DNA of 64,000 nt from Pseudomonas canadensis (GTDB lineage: Bacteria; Pseudomonadota; Gammaproteobacteria; Pseudomonadales; Pseudomonadaceae). The position numbers and the translations under genes were made by a program. Each line of letters begins with the position of its first letter. The stretch's first letter is position 1. The stretch covers positions 248,001 to 312,000 of the forward strand of contig NZ_AYTD01000014.1 in the NCBI RefSeq assembly GCF_000503215.1. The letters are read 5' to 3'. The notes under the pieces were generated by a model. The model was not told where the DNA came from, ran no database searches, and worked only from the letters and a program-made list of their open reading frames with translations. This document shows, one piece after another, positions 27,999-37,036 of the stretch.

Positions 27999-28310
27999 TC
28001 AAAAATCCGCCAACTGCCACACCTCATACGCCGGTGTCTCATACGGGTGACTGAGTTTGAGCGCCGCCACTACAGCCACGATCAACTCGTCCGCCACCAC
28101 CAGCTCAACCTTCCATTCTTCAACCACTTCAACCTGGCCCACCTGCCCGATAAACGGCTGGCTGCCGTCCAACGCGCGGAATTGGCCCTGGCCCAGCACT
28201 TGCCAGGCGCAGCTGTCGTAGTTGCCGATGCGCCCGCCGCCAGCGGCAAAGACGGCGGTCTTCACCGTCTCCACGTGGCTGTCGGGCACAAAGAAGGCGA
28301 GCTTGTACAC
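27999..28310 (-). CDS. YqfO/NIF3 N-terminal-like small protein
   Basis: 103-residue cytoplasmic protein starting MYKLAFFVPDSHVETVK with GGGRIGNYDSCAWQ and a final SHPYETPAYEVWQL. These are the conserved motifs of the YqfO-type insert domain of NIF3 proteins, which resembles PII/CutA folds. Here it stands alone, without the NIF3 metal-binding halves. It lies four bases after purL and shares its terminator. No function is established. Confidence 0.82.
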   Translation of the reverse strand: MYKLAFFVPDSHVETVKTAVFAAGGGRIGNYDSCAWQVLGQGQFRALDGSQPFIGQVGQVEVVEEWKVELVVADELIVAVVAALKLSHPYETPAYEVWQLADF

Positions 28311-28314
28311 CGTC

Positions 28315-31300
28315 TTAGTTCACCCACACGCGAGCGTTACGGAACATGCGCATCCAGGCGCCGTCTTCGTTCCACTCTTCCGGACGCCACGAGTTCTGCA
28401 CGGCGCGGAATACACGCTCCGGGTGCGGCATCATGATGGTCACGCGACCGTCGCGGCTGGTGAGGCCGGTGATGCCGCGCGGCGAGCCGTTCGGGTTGGC
28501 CGGATAGGTCTCGGTGACCTTGCCGTGGTTGTCGACAAAACGCAGGGCGACGGTGCCGGACAGGTCGGCTTCGAGCAACGCTTCTTCGCTTTCGAACTCG
28601 GCATGGCCTTCACCGTGGGCAATGGCGATTGGCATGCGCGAACCGGCCATGCCTTGCAGGAAGATCGAGTTGGACTCCTGCACCTGCACCATGGCGACAC
28701 GGGCTTCGAACTGCTCGGAACGGTTGCGCACGAAGTGCGGCCAGAACTCGCTGCCCGGGATCAGTTCGCTGAGGTTGGACATCATCTGGCAACCGTTGCA
28801 CACACCCAGGGTGAAGCTGTCGTTGCGCTCGAAGAAGCCTTGGAACGCATCGCGGGCACGGCTGTTGAACAAGGCCGACTTGGCCCAGCCTTCACCGGCA
28901 CCCAGCACGTCGCCGTAGGAGAAACCGCCGCAGGCTACCAGGCCTTTGAACTCGTTGAGGTCAACGCGACCGGCGAGGATGTCGCTCATGTGCACGTCGA
29001 TCGCATTGAAACCGGCGCGGTCGAACGCAGCCGCCATTTCCACCTGGCCGTTGACGCCCTGCTCACGCAGTACGGCAACCTGTGGGCGGATACCTTTCTT
29101 GATGTAAGGCGCGGCGATGTCCTGGTTGACGTCGAAGCTGAGCTTGGTGCTAAGGCCCGGGTTGTCTTCTTCCAGGATCACGTCGAATTCCTGTTCGGCG
29201 CAGTCGGCGTTGTCACGCAGGCGTTGGATCTGGTAGCTGGTCTCGGCCCACTGGCGTTGCAGCAAGCGGCGCTGGCCAGCAAACACGGTGTCGCCGTTGA
29301 ACGAGATGTTGATCTCGCCGTTGTTGATCGGCTGGCCGATCACGGCCACGCAGTCGTCCAGGCCAGCGGCGCTGAATTGGGCGAGTACGTCCGGTGTAGC
29401 GTCTTGGCGAACCTGGATCACCGCACCCAACTCTTCGTTGAACAGGATGCCGTTGATTTCGGCAGCATCCTCGGCAACGCTGTCGAGCACGATGTTCAGA
29501 CCGCAGTGGCCAGCGAAGGCCATCTCGACAACGCTGGTCAGCAAACCACCGTCGGAACGGTCGTGGTAAGCCAGCAGGTGGCCGTCGGCGTTCAGGCCCT
29601 GGATCACGGCGAAGAAGGCTTTGAGGTCTTCGGCGTCATCGACGTCCGGTGCCTGCTTGCCGAGCTTGCCATGGGTCTGCGCCAGGATCGAGGCGCCCAT
29701 GCGGTTCTGGCCACGGCCCAGGTCGATCAGGATCAGGTCGGTGGTGCCCTTGTCCATGCGCAGTTGCGGGGTCAGGGTCTGGCGGATGTCAGTGACCGGT
29801 GCGAAACCGGTGACGATCAGCGACAGCGGCGAGGTGACCGTCTTGTCGATGCCGTCTTCGTTCCAACGGGTGGCCATGGACATGGAGTCCTTACCCACCG
29901 GAATGGTGATACCCAGCTCAGGGCAAAGCTCCATGCCGACCGCCTTGACGGTGTCGTACAGGCGCGCGTCTTCACCCGGGTGGCCGGCAGCGGACATCCA
30001 GTTGGCCGACAGTTTGATGTCGGACAATTTACCGATGCGCGAAGCCGCGATGTTGGTGAGGGTTTCACCAATGGCCATGCGGCCCGACGCCGGGGCGTCG
30101 AGCAGGGCCAGCGGTGTGCGCTCGCCCATGGCCATGGCTTCACCGGTGTAGACGTCGAAGCTGGTGGCGGTAACGGCAACGTCAGCCACCGGAACCTGCC
30201 ACGGGCCGACCATTTGGTCACGGGCCACCAGGCCGGTGATGGTGCGGTCGCCGATGGTGATCAGGAAGCTTTTGCTCGCCACGGCCGGGTGGTGCAACAC
30301 GCGTTCGATGCTGTCGGCCAGTTCCAGTTGGCTTGGGTCGAAATCATCGCCCAGCTCGGCTTCACGTACAGCCGAACGGTGCATGCGCGGGGCTTTGCCC
30401 AGCAGCACTTCCAGCGGCATGTCCACCGGGCTGTTGCCGAAGTGGCTGTCGGTAACCGTCAGCTGTGGCTCGGCAGTGGCTTCGCCGACTACCGCAAACG
30501 GGCAACGCTCGCGTTCGCAGATGGCCTGGAAGCGTGCGAAGTCTTCAGCGCCGACTGCCAGAACGTAGCGCTCCTGGGATTCGTTGCTCCAGATTTCGTG
30601 CGGGGCCATGCCCGGCTCGTCGTTAGGAATGTTGCGCAGTTCGAAACGGCCACCACGGTCGCCATCATTGACCAGTTCCGGGAAGGCGTTGGACAGACCA
30701 CCCGCGCCGACGTCGTGGATGAAGCTGATCGGGTTCTTGTCACCCAACTGCCAGCAACGGTCGATGACTTCCTGGCAGCGACGCTCCATCTCTGGGTTTT
30801 CGCGCTGTACGGAAGCGAAGTCCAGGTCTGCCGAGCTGGTGCCGGTGGCCATGGAAGAAGCGGCGCCGCCGCCCAGGCCGATCAACATCGCCGGGCCGCC
30901 GAGCACGATCAGCTTGGAGCCGACCAGGATCTCGCCTTTCTTGACGTGTTCTTCACGGATGTTGCCCATGCCGCCGGCCAACATGATTGGCTTGTGGTAG
31001 CCGCGCACTTCATCGCCACGCGGGGTGGTGATGGATTGTTCGAAGGTACGGAAGTAACCGGTCAGCGCCGGACGCCCGAATTCGTTGTTGAACGCGGCGC
31101 CGCCCAGCGGGCCTTCGATCATGATGTCCAGCGCGGTGACGATGCGCTCAGGCTTGCCGTACGGCACTTCCCATGGCTGTTCAAAGCCTGGGATCTGCAG
31201 GTTGGACACGGTGAAACCGGTCAGGCCCGCCTTTGGCTTGGCGCCTCGGCCGGTAGCACCTTCGTCACGGATTTCGCCGCCGGAACCTGTGGCTGCGCCC

Positions 31301-32211
31301 GGGAACGGGGCAATCGCGGTCGGGTGGTTGTGGGTCTCAACCTTCATCAGGATGTGCACCGGCTCCTGCACCGCGCCGTACTGGCGGGTTTCAGGGTCCG
31401 GGAAGAAACGGCCGGCGACGGAGCCGACGATCACCGAGGCGTTGTCTTTATAAGCCGACAGAACGCCTTCGCTGTGCATCACGTAGGTGTTCTTGATCAT
31501 GCCGAACAGGCTTTTTTCCTGGCTTTCGCCGTCGATGTCCCAACTGGCGTTGAAGATTTTGTGACGGCAGTGCTCGGAGTTGGCCTGGGCGAACATCATC
31601 AGTTCGATGTCGTGCGGGTTGCGCTTCAAGCCGTTGAAGGCGTTGACCAGGTAGTCGATCTCGTCTTCAGCCAGGGCCAAGCCCAGCTCGGTGTTGGCCT
31701 TCTCGAGGGCGGCGCGGCCACCGCCGAGCACGTCAATCGCGGTCAGCGGCTTGGGCTCGGCGTGGCTGAACAGGCCGGCAGCCTGTTCCAGCTGGCTGAC
31801 GATGATCTGGGTCATGCGGTCGTGCAGGCTGCTGGCGATCAGCTCGGCTTCGGCATCGCTGAACTGGCCGGCGACGTAGAACGCGATACCACGCTCCAGG
31901 CGCTGGATTTTTTCCAGGCCGCAGTTGCGGGCGATATCGCTGGCCTTGCTCGACCAGGGCGAGATGGTGCCGAACCGCGGCAGAACCAGGAACAAGCGGC
32001 CATTAGGCTCTTGAACCGGAACGCTTGGGCCGTACTTCAGAAGGCGTGCCAGCACTTGCTGTTCGTCGGCGGTCAACACGCCGGTAACGTCGGCGAAGTG
32101 AGCAAATTCAGCGTACAGGCCTGTAACAGCTGGAACCTTTTGGCTCAGTTGCTCAAGGAGTTTGCTGTGGCGAAAGGCAGAAAGGGCAGGAGCGCCGCGC
32201 AGGATCAACAT
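28315..32211 (-). CDS. purL: Phosphoribosylformylglycinamidine synthase
   Basis: Large single-chain FGAM synthase of purine synthesis, using glutamine and ATP. It has 1298 residues with the MLILRGAPALSAF start conserved in pseudomonads. Domains: an N-terminal PurS-like region, two AIRS-like ATPase halves, and a C-terminal class I glutaminase with nucleophile Cys in LGVCNGCQMM. The frame continues 24 codons upstream without support. A TAGAAT at 32260-32255 on the minus strand could be the -10 box, though its -35 is poor. Confidence 0.97.
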   Translation of the reverse strand: MLILRGAPALSAFRHSKLLEQLSQKVPAVTGLYAEFAHFADVTGVLTADEQQVLARLLKYGPSVPVQEPNGRLFLVLPRFGTISPWSSKASDIARNCGLEKIQRLERGIAFYVAGQFSDAEAELIASSLHDRMTQIIVSQLEQAAGLFSHAEPKPLTAIDVLGGGRAALEKANTELGLALAEDEIDYLVNAFNGLKRNPHDIELMMFAQANSEHCRHKIFNASWDIDGESQEKSLFGMIKNTYVMHSEGVLSAYKDNASVIVGSVAGRFFPDPETRQYGAVQEPVHILMKVETHNHPTAIAPFPGAATGSGGEIRDEGATGRGAKPKAGLTGFTVSNLQIPGFEQPWEVPYGKPERIVTALDIMIEGPLGGAAFNNEFGRPALTGYFRTFEQSITTPRGDEVRGYHKPIMLAGGMGNIREEHVKKGEILVGSKLIVLGGPAMLIGLGGGAASSMATGTSSADLDFASVQRENPEMERRCQEVIDRCWQLGDKNPISFIHDVGAGGLSNAFPELVNDGDRGGRFELRNIPNDEPGMAPHEIWSNESQERYVLAVGAEDFARFQAICERERCPFAVVGEATAEPQLTVTDSHFGNSPVDMPLEVLLGKAPRMHRSAVREAELGDDFDPSQLELADSIERVLHHPAVASKSFLITIGDRTITGLVARDQMVGPWQVPVADVAVTATSFDVYTGEAMAMGERTPLALLDAPASGRMAIGETLTNIAASRIGKLSDIKLSANWMSAAGHPGEDARLYDTVKAVGMELCPELGITIPVGKDSMSMATRWNEDGIDKTVTSPLSLIVTGFAPVTDIRQTLTPQLRMDKGTTDLILIDLGRGQNRMGASILAQTHGKLGKQAPDVDDAEDLKAFFAVIQGLNADGHLLAYHDRSDGGLLTSVVEMAFAGHCGLNIVLDSVAEDAAEINGILFNEELGAVIQVRQDATPDVLAQFSAAGLDDCVAVIGQPINNGEINISFNGDTVFAGQRRLLQRQWAETSYQIQRLRDNADCAEQEFDVILEEDNPGLSTKLSFDVNQDIAAPYIKKGIRPQVAVLREQGVNGQVEMAAAFDRAGFNAIDVHMSDILAGRVDLNEFKGLVACGGFSYGDVLGAGEGWAKSALFNSRARDAFQGFFERNDSFTLGVCNGCQMMSNLSELIPGSEFWPHFVRNRSEQFEARVAMVQVQESNSIFLQGMAGSRMPIAIAHGEGHAEFESEEALLEADLSGTVALRFVDNHGKVTETYPANPNGSPRGITGLTSRDGRVTIMMPHPERVFRAVQNSWRPEEWNEDGAWMRMFRNARVWVN

Positions 32212-32331
32212 CTTCGGGACAGCCTCGGGAAGGGGGTGTGCTTTGAGGCCGTGCATTCTAGCGTAAACCGCCGCCAACGGCACCCGAAACGCTACCGGTG
32301 GCTGCTGCCGGACGTCAGTTGGCCGGATTAC

Positions 32332-32347
32332 CCCCCTTTAGAGGGGG
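32332..32347. other. GC-rich hairpin in the purL-mltF divergent region
   Basis: CCCCCT/AGGGGG with loop TTAG lies between the two divergent genes (32212-32498). The rest of this 287-bp gap shows no gene; it holds the promoter regions of both. Confidence 0.4.
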
Positions 32348-32498
32348 CATGCCCGGCATCCGGCGCAGTTATTTTAACCGTCACAATCGCGCGCCAAGCC
32401 CCGTTTCTGCGGGCTGCAGCACAGTTTTACCGGCGCTAGCAGACAAGACCCGCGCTGTCGAGATATGGCGCCGTGGGCCGTTTGCGTATACTGCGCAG

Positions 32499-33959
32499 AT
32501 GTTCTCCCCAACTGCTTTGCGCCCGCGATGCGCCAAATGGCTCATCGCCACCGGACTCTTCCTGATGCTCAGCGCCTGTGTTGATAAACCCAGCACGCTC
32601 GAGCGAATCAAGGAGGATGGCGTATTGCGGGTGGTCACCCGGAACAGCCCGGCGACCTATTTCCAGGACCGCAACGGTGAAACCGGTTTCGAATACGAAC
32701 TGGTCAAGCGCTTTGCCGATGACCTGGGCGTGAAGCTGGAGATCGAGACCGCCGACAACCTCGACGACCTGTTCGGCCAACTGGGCAAACCCAACGGCCC
32801 GGTTCTCGCAGCGGCCGGCCTGGTCAGCAGCGAGCAGCGCCAGACGCAGGTGCGTTTCTCCCACCCTTATTTAGAAGTCACCCCGCAGATCATCTACCGC
32901 AACGGCCAGTCGCGCCCGACCAACGCGGCCGATTTGGTGGGCAAGAAGATCATGGTGCTCAAGGGCAGCACCCACGCCGAGCAACTGGCGGCGCTGAAAA
33001 AGCAGAATCCTGCGATTGAATACGAAGAATCCGACGCCGTTGAGGTGGTCGACCTGCTGCGCATGGTGGACGAAGGGCAAATCGACCTGACCCTGGTGGA
33101 CTCCAACGAAGTGGCGATGAACCAGGTGTACTTCCCCAACGTGCGCGTGGCGTTCGACCTGGGCAACGCCAGCAACCAGAGCTGGGCGGTGGCCGCCGGT
33201 GAAGACAACAGCCTGCTCAACGAGATCAACAGCTACCTGGATAAAGTCGAAAAGAACGGTACGTTGCAGCGTCTGAAAGACCGCTACTACGGGCATGTCG
33301 ATGTTCTGGGTTATGTAGGCGCCTACACCTTTGCCCAGCATCTGCAGCAGCGGTTGCCCAAATACGAGAAACACTTCCGCGCTTATGCCAAGGAAGAAAA
33401 GGTCGATTGGCGCCTGCTGGCAGCCATCGGCTATCAGGAGTCACTGTGGCAGCCGGCCGTCACCTCCAAGACCGGCGTGCGCGGCCTGATGATGCTGACC
33501 CAGAACACCGCCCAGGCGATGGGCGTGTCCAACCGCCTGGACCCCAAGCAAAGCATCATGGGTGGCGCCAAGTACCTGGCCAAGATCAAGGATGAATTGG
33601 ACGACAGCATTGCCGAGCCGGATCGCACCTGGTTTGCCCTCGCCGCCTACAACGTCGGCACCGGTCACCTGGAAGATGCCCGCACCTTGGCCAAACGTGA
33701 AGGCCTGAACCCGAACAAGTGGCTGGACGTGAAGAAGATGCTGCCGCGCCTGTCGCAGAAGCAGTGGTACAGCAAGACCCGCTACGGTTATGCCCGGGGT
33801 GGTGAGCCGGTGCACTTCGTGGCGAACATCCGGCGTTACTACGACATCCTTACCTGGGTGACCCAGCCGCAGTTGGAAGGCAACCAGGTGGTCGAAGGCA
33901 ACTTGCATGTGCCGGGTGTGGACAAGACCAAGCCGCCAGAAGATAACCCGCAGTTGTAA
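32499..33959 (+). CDS. mltF: Membrane-bound lytic murein transglycosylase F
   Basis: 486-residue outer-membrane lipoprotein that cleaves peptidoglycan to 1,6-anhydromuropeptides. A lipoprotein signal ends in LMLSAC. An SBP_bac_3 regulatory domain spans about 40-270 (GVLRVVTRNSPATYF). The SLT lysozyme-like domain, about 285-460, carries the catalytic Glu in AIGYQESLWQP and AAYNVGTGH. The frame is open upstream but only ATG 32499 gives a lipoprotein signal. No Shine-Dalgarno precedes it, and a TATACT lies six bases upstream. Confidence 0.95.
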   Translation: MFSPTALRPRCAKWLIATGLFLMLSACVDKPSTLERIKEDGVLRVVTRNSPATYFQDRNGETGFEYELVKRFADDLGVKLEIETADNLDDLFGQLGKPNGPVLAAAGLVSSEQRQTQVRFSHPYLEVTPQIIYRNGQSRPTNAADLVGKKIMVLKGSTHAEQLAALKKQNPAIEYEESDAVEVVDLLRMVDEGQIDLTLVDSNEVAMNQVYFPNVRVAFDLGNASNQSWAVAAGEDNSLLNEINSYLDKVEKNGTLQRLKDRYYGHVDVLGYVGAYTFAQHLQQRLPKYEKHFRAYAKEEKVDWRLLAAIGYQESLWQPAVTSKTGVRGLMMLTQNTAQAMGVSNRLDPKQSIMGGAKYLAKIKDELDDSIAEPDRTWFALAAYNVGTGHLEDARTLAKREGLNPNKWLDVKKMLPRLSQKQWYSKTRYGYARGGEPVHFVANIRRYYDILTWVTQPQLEGNQVVEGNLHVPGVDKTKPPEDNPQL

Positions 33960-33988
33960 GACACACTCCCAAACACCCTAAGACTAAT

Positions 33989-34076
33989 GTGGGAGCGGGC
34001 TTGCTCGCGAAAGCGGTGAGTCAGTCGCTACACAGGCTGACTGATACACCGCATTCGCGAGCAAGCCCGCTCCCAC
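33989..34076. repeat. REPIN, GTGGGAGCGGGCTTGCTCG type
   Basis: Same arm type as 13955-14041, with a related spacer containing GCTGACTGA. It lies between the converging mltF and the tre operon end and has no classical terminator beside it. Confidence 0.92.
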
Positions 34077-34095
34077 ATTTGGATCTCCACTAGGC

Positions 34096-34374
34096 TTAAA
34101 GGCCGGTGAGTAGATGCACCACTCCGCCCGTCAGCACCATCACACCTGGCACCCCCGCTGCCTTTAACGCCGTAGTATCCACCTTCGCCACATCCTGCAA
34201 CTGCACCCTCACCCGCGTCAGCGCCACACGCTGCTGCGACTTGAGGTTATCCGCCCCACCCAACGCGTTCAGCACCTCGACCGACAACAGGCTCTGCGTC
34301 GGCGCAGTGGCCGTCTCGGCAATCAAATCCGGCGTCAGGGCCTTCCAGAACGCCCGCTGCAATTTCTCGAACAT
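34096..34374 (-). CDS. Free-standing PTS EIIB-like protein lacking the phosphocysteine
   Basis: 92 residues. After a short basic helix (MFEKLQRAFWKAL) it carries one EIIB fold: LNALGGADNLKSQQ, VALTRVRVQL, then GVVHLLTGL. In active EIIB the second motif reads xCxTRLRL; here the cysteine position is A51. The protein is most like the second, equally cysteine-less domain of NagE in this window. It starts two bases after the EIIA-HPr-EI stop with a GGAG ribosome site, so it is translated as part of the tre operon. A regulatory or scaffolding role is inferred; it cannot carry phosphate on cysteine. Confidence 0.8.
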   Translation of the reverse strand: MFEKLQRAFWKALTPDLIAETATAPTQSLLSVEVLNALGGADNLKSQQRVALTRVRVQLQDVAKVDTTALKAAGVPGVMVLTGGVVHLLTGL

Positions 34375-34376
34375 AC

Positions 34377-36893
34377 TCAGTGCTCCACGACAGGTGAGGT
34401 TTCTACGGTGGCCGCGTGATATTGGCGCAAGGCCTCACGCACCTGGGCGGCTTCTTCCAGGCCCAGGACCTGGCGGGCAATGATCTGGCAGTCAGCCAGG
34501 TCCAGCTCGCGCACAGTGGCTTTGATGGTGGGGATCAACGGCACGCTGACCGACAACTCGTCCACACCCAGCCCGATCAATACGGGTACCGCCAGCGCCT
34601 CGGACGCCAACGCGCCGCACACACCCACCCACTTGCCATGGGCGTGGGCGGCCTTGACCGTGGCGGCAATCAGGCGCAGTACCGCCGGATGGAAGCTGTC
34701 GGCCTGACTGGCCAGGCGCGGGTGGTCGCGGTCCATGGCGAGCGTGTACTGGGTCAGGTCGTTGGTGCCGATAGAGAAGAAATCTACATGGGGCGCGAAC
34801 ACATCCGCCATCAGCGCGGCGGACGGCACTTCAATCATGATGCCCAGCTTTGGCAACTCGGTGAGCCCCAGCGCCAGTGCTTCCTCTTCAAGGATCCTGC
34901 GCGCCAGGTGCAGTTCCGACAGCAGGCTGATCATCGGCAACATGATGTGCAGCCGTGCAAAACCGGCGCTGGCGAGGATCGCGCGGAATTGTTCGCGCAG
35001 CAGTTCCGGGCGTTCCAGGCACAAACGGATGCCGCGTAGACCGAGGAAGGGGTTGGTCTCGGCGTCCATCGGCACATAGGCCAAGGGTTTGTCGCCACCC
35101 ACGTCGAGGGTGCGCACCACCAGGTTGCGCTCGGTGCCCAGGGCACGGGCGATCGCGGTGTAGGTCGCTGCCTGTTCGTCGGGACTTGGGGCACGGTTGC
35201 GATCCAGATACAGGAACTCCGATCTCAGCAGGCCGACGCCTTCGCCGCCGAGGCTCAGGGATTGCTCGACTTCCTGCAACGAAGCCACGTTGGCAGTGAC
35301 TTCAACGTGATGACCATCGCGGGTAGTGGCAGGTAACGACGCCTGCGCCACATCGCGCTGATGGCGGAGCACCTGTTGTTTACGCGCAACGTCCAGCTGC
35401 TCGATTTCGGCCAGGTTCGGTTCGAGGTGCAGCTCGCCTTTGTCGGCGTCGAGCAGCACCTGCTTGCCATTGGCCACCGCCAACACCTGAGCCGAAACAC
35501 CGCAGATAGCCGGCAGGCCCAGGGCACGGGCGAGGATTGCGACGTGGCTGGTCGCGCCACCACCGACAGTGACAAACCCCAGCACCTTGCGTGTGTCCAG
35601 GCTGGCGGTCTGTGAAGGCGTCAGTTGTTCGGCGATCAGGATCGCGCGCTCCGGCAACTCCCAGGCGCTGTCTTGTATGCCCAGGATCAGTTTCAGCACG
35701 CGCTGGCCGACGTCCGCCAAGTCTGCCGCACGCTCAGCGATCAGCGCGTTGCCCAACCCCTGGAATAGCTTGATGGTCGCGAGCGTGGCACTGTTCCAGG
35801 CGAACGCGGCACTCTTGCCTTCAGCCAGTAGGCGGTGGGCATGTTCCAGCAAGGTCGGGTCTTCGAGCAACTCCTGATGCGCGCGAAAAATCTCGGCCTG
35901 AGCGCTGCCAGCCGCCTTGTCCTGCAAAACCTGCAACGCTTCAGTGGCGGCGAGCAAGCCGCGCGTCAAAGCAGCGCGTTCCGTTGCTTCATCCGTGCCT
36001 TGCGCCGTGATGATCAACTCCGGTTCGGTCACTTGAACGACCTGACCAAACGCCGAGCCCGGTGATGCACACACGCCCCGCAGCAAGGTTGCCGGCGACT
36101 GCGTTGCGACCGGCTCGGCAATGCTTGCCACTACCTCGCCACAGCCTTCAGCCAACAAGACCACCAGCGCCTTGATCGCCGCCTCGGCGTCCTCGCCCGC
36201 CGCGCTCACTTGCAAGGTATCGCCCTGCACGGTTTGCAACGCCATGATCGCCACCAGCGATTTGGCGTTGGCACTCTGGGTTTGCTTGTGCAGGTAAATA
36301 CTGGCGTTGAAACCTTTCGCCGCCTGGGCAAATACCGCTGCCGGGCGGGCGTGCAGGCCGTTGGCGTTGGGCAAGGTCAGCGGCTTGGAGAACACTGCAT
36401 CGCCCTCCTCTTCGTCCGCTGCTTCCACGACCGCACTTGGGGATAACTGCAACAGCGGCTGGCCCATTTGCACCAGGCCGTCCGCCAACAGGCTGAAGGG
36501 CTCGCCGCTGACCACCAGCATCAAGGTCAGCAAACTGCGTGCGTTGAGTGCCACGTAGTCGGCATCGAATTCGATCAACGGCTGCCCGACCTCCACCCGC
36601 TGGCCTTCCTGCACCAACCGGGTGAAACCCTGGCCCGCCAGGTTCACGGTGTCCAGGCCGATATGCATCAGCACCTGGACGCCGTTGTCGTCGGTGACAC
36701 TGACCGCATGCCCACTGTCCTGGATATTGCTGATCACCCCGGCCAGCGGCGCGCAGAGCGTCTGCGACGTGGGGTCGATGCACAGGCCATCGCCGATCAG
36801 GCGGCTGGAGAAAACCGGGTCCGGCACCTTGTCCAGCGCCAGCAGCACACCCGACAAGGGCGCCAGCAATTCCAGGGGTTGAGTTGTGGTCAT
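34377..36893 (-). CDS. PTS multiphosphoryl transfer protein EIIA(Glc)-HPr-EI (trehalose locus)
   Basis: 838-residue paralogue of the nag locus protein, same module order: EIIA with H77 (LMHIGLDT), HPr with H181 (GLHARPAA), EI with H450 (GGATSHVAI) and SIGTNDLTQYTLAMDR. Supplies phosphate to TreB, which lacks EIIA. AGGTGAAG precedes the ATG. A REPIN separates it from the porin gene upstream. The presence of two such fusions means each sugar system has its own full phosphorelay. Confidence 0.94.
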   Translation of the reverse strand: MTTTQPLELLAPLSGVLLALDKVPDPVFSSRLIGDGLCIDPTSQTLCAPLAGVISNIQDSGHAVSVTDDNGVQVLMHIGLDTVNLAGQGFTRLVQEGQRVEVGQPLIEFDADYVALNARSLLTLMLVVSGEPFSLLADGLVQMGQPLLQLSPSAVVEAADEEEGDAVFSKPLTLPNANGLHARPAAVFAQAAKGFNASIYLHKQTQSANAKSLVAIMALQTVQGDTLQVSAAGEDAEAAIKALVVLLAEGCGEVVASIAEPVATQSPATLLRGVCASPGSAFGQVVQVTEPELIITAQGTDEATERAALTRGLLAATEALQVLQDKAAGSAQAEIFRAHQELLEDPTLLEHAHRLLAEGKSAAFAWNSATLATIKLFQGLGNALIAERAADLADVGQRVLKLILGIQDSAWELPERAILIAEQLTPSQTASLDTRKVLGFVTVGGGATSHVAILARALGLPAICGVSAQVLAVANGKQVLLDADKGELHLEPNLAEIEQLDVARKQQVLRHQRDVAQASLPATTRDGHHVEVTANVASLQEVEQSLSLGGEGVGLLRSEFLYLDRNRAPSPDEQAATYTAIARALGTERNLVVRTLDVGGDKPLAYVPMDAETNPFLGLRGIRLCLERPELLREQFRAILASAGFARLHIMLPMISLLSELHLARRILEEEALALGLTELPKLGIMIEVPSAALMADVFAPHVDFFSIGTNDLTQYTLAMDRDHPRLASQADSFHPAVLRLIAATVKAAHAHGKWVGVCGALASEALAVPVLIGLGVDELSVSVPLIPTIKATVRELDLADCQIIARQVLGLEEAAQVREALRQYHAATVETSPVVEH

Positions 36894-36927
36894 GACTTCA
36901 CCTGCTGTTTTGTTCTGTAAATAACCC

Positions 36928-37027
36928 TGTAGGAGCGAGCTTGCTCGCGAAGGACGTCAACGATGACGTACGCATCCTGGATGAACGCGGTGCCCTTGCG
37001 TTTTTCGCGAGCAAGCTCGCTCCTACA
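36928..37027. repeat. REPIN, GTAGGAGCGAGCTTGCTCG type
   Basis: Inverted arms inside the tre operon, between the porin and the phosphotransfer gene. The right arm ends ten bases from the porin stop, so the element lies in the mRNA and could form a long stem-loop. Confidence 0.92.
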
Positions 37028-37036
37028 GAGAATTGA

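Noticed and set aside
28222..32439. 1405-codon open frame opposite purL
   Set aside because: Antisense to a full-length PurL with conserved motifs; the opposite frame is a codon-bias artefact.
34096..34374. Simple pseudogene fragment of an EIIB
   Set aside because: The frame is intact, has a ribosome site two bases after the upstream stop, and resembles the second NagE domain, so a maintained gene is more likely.
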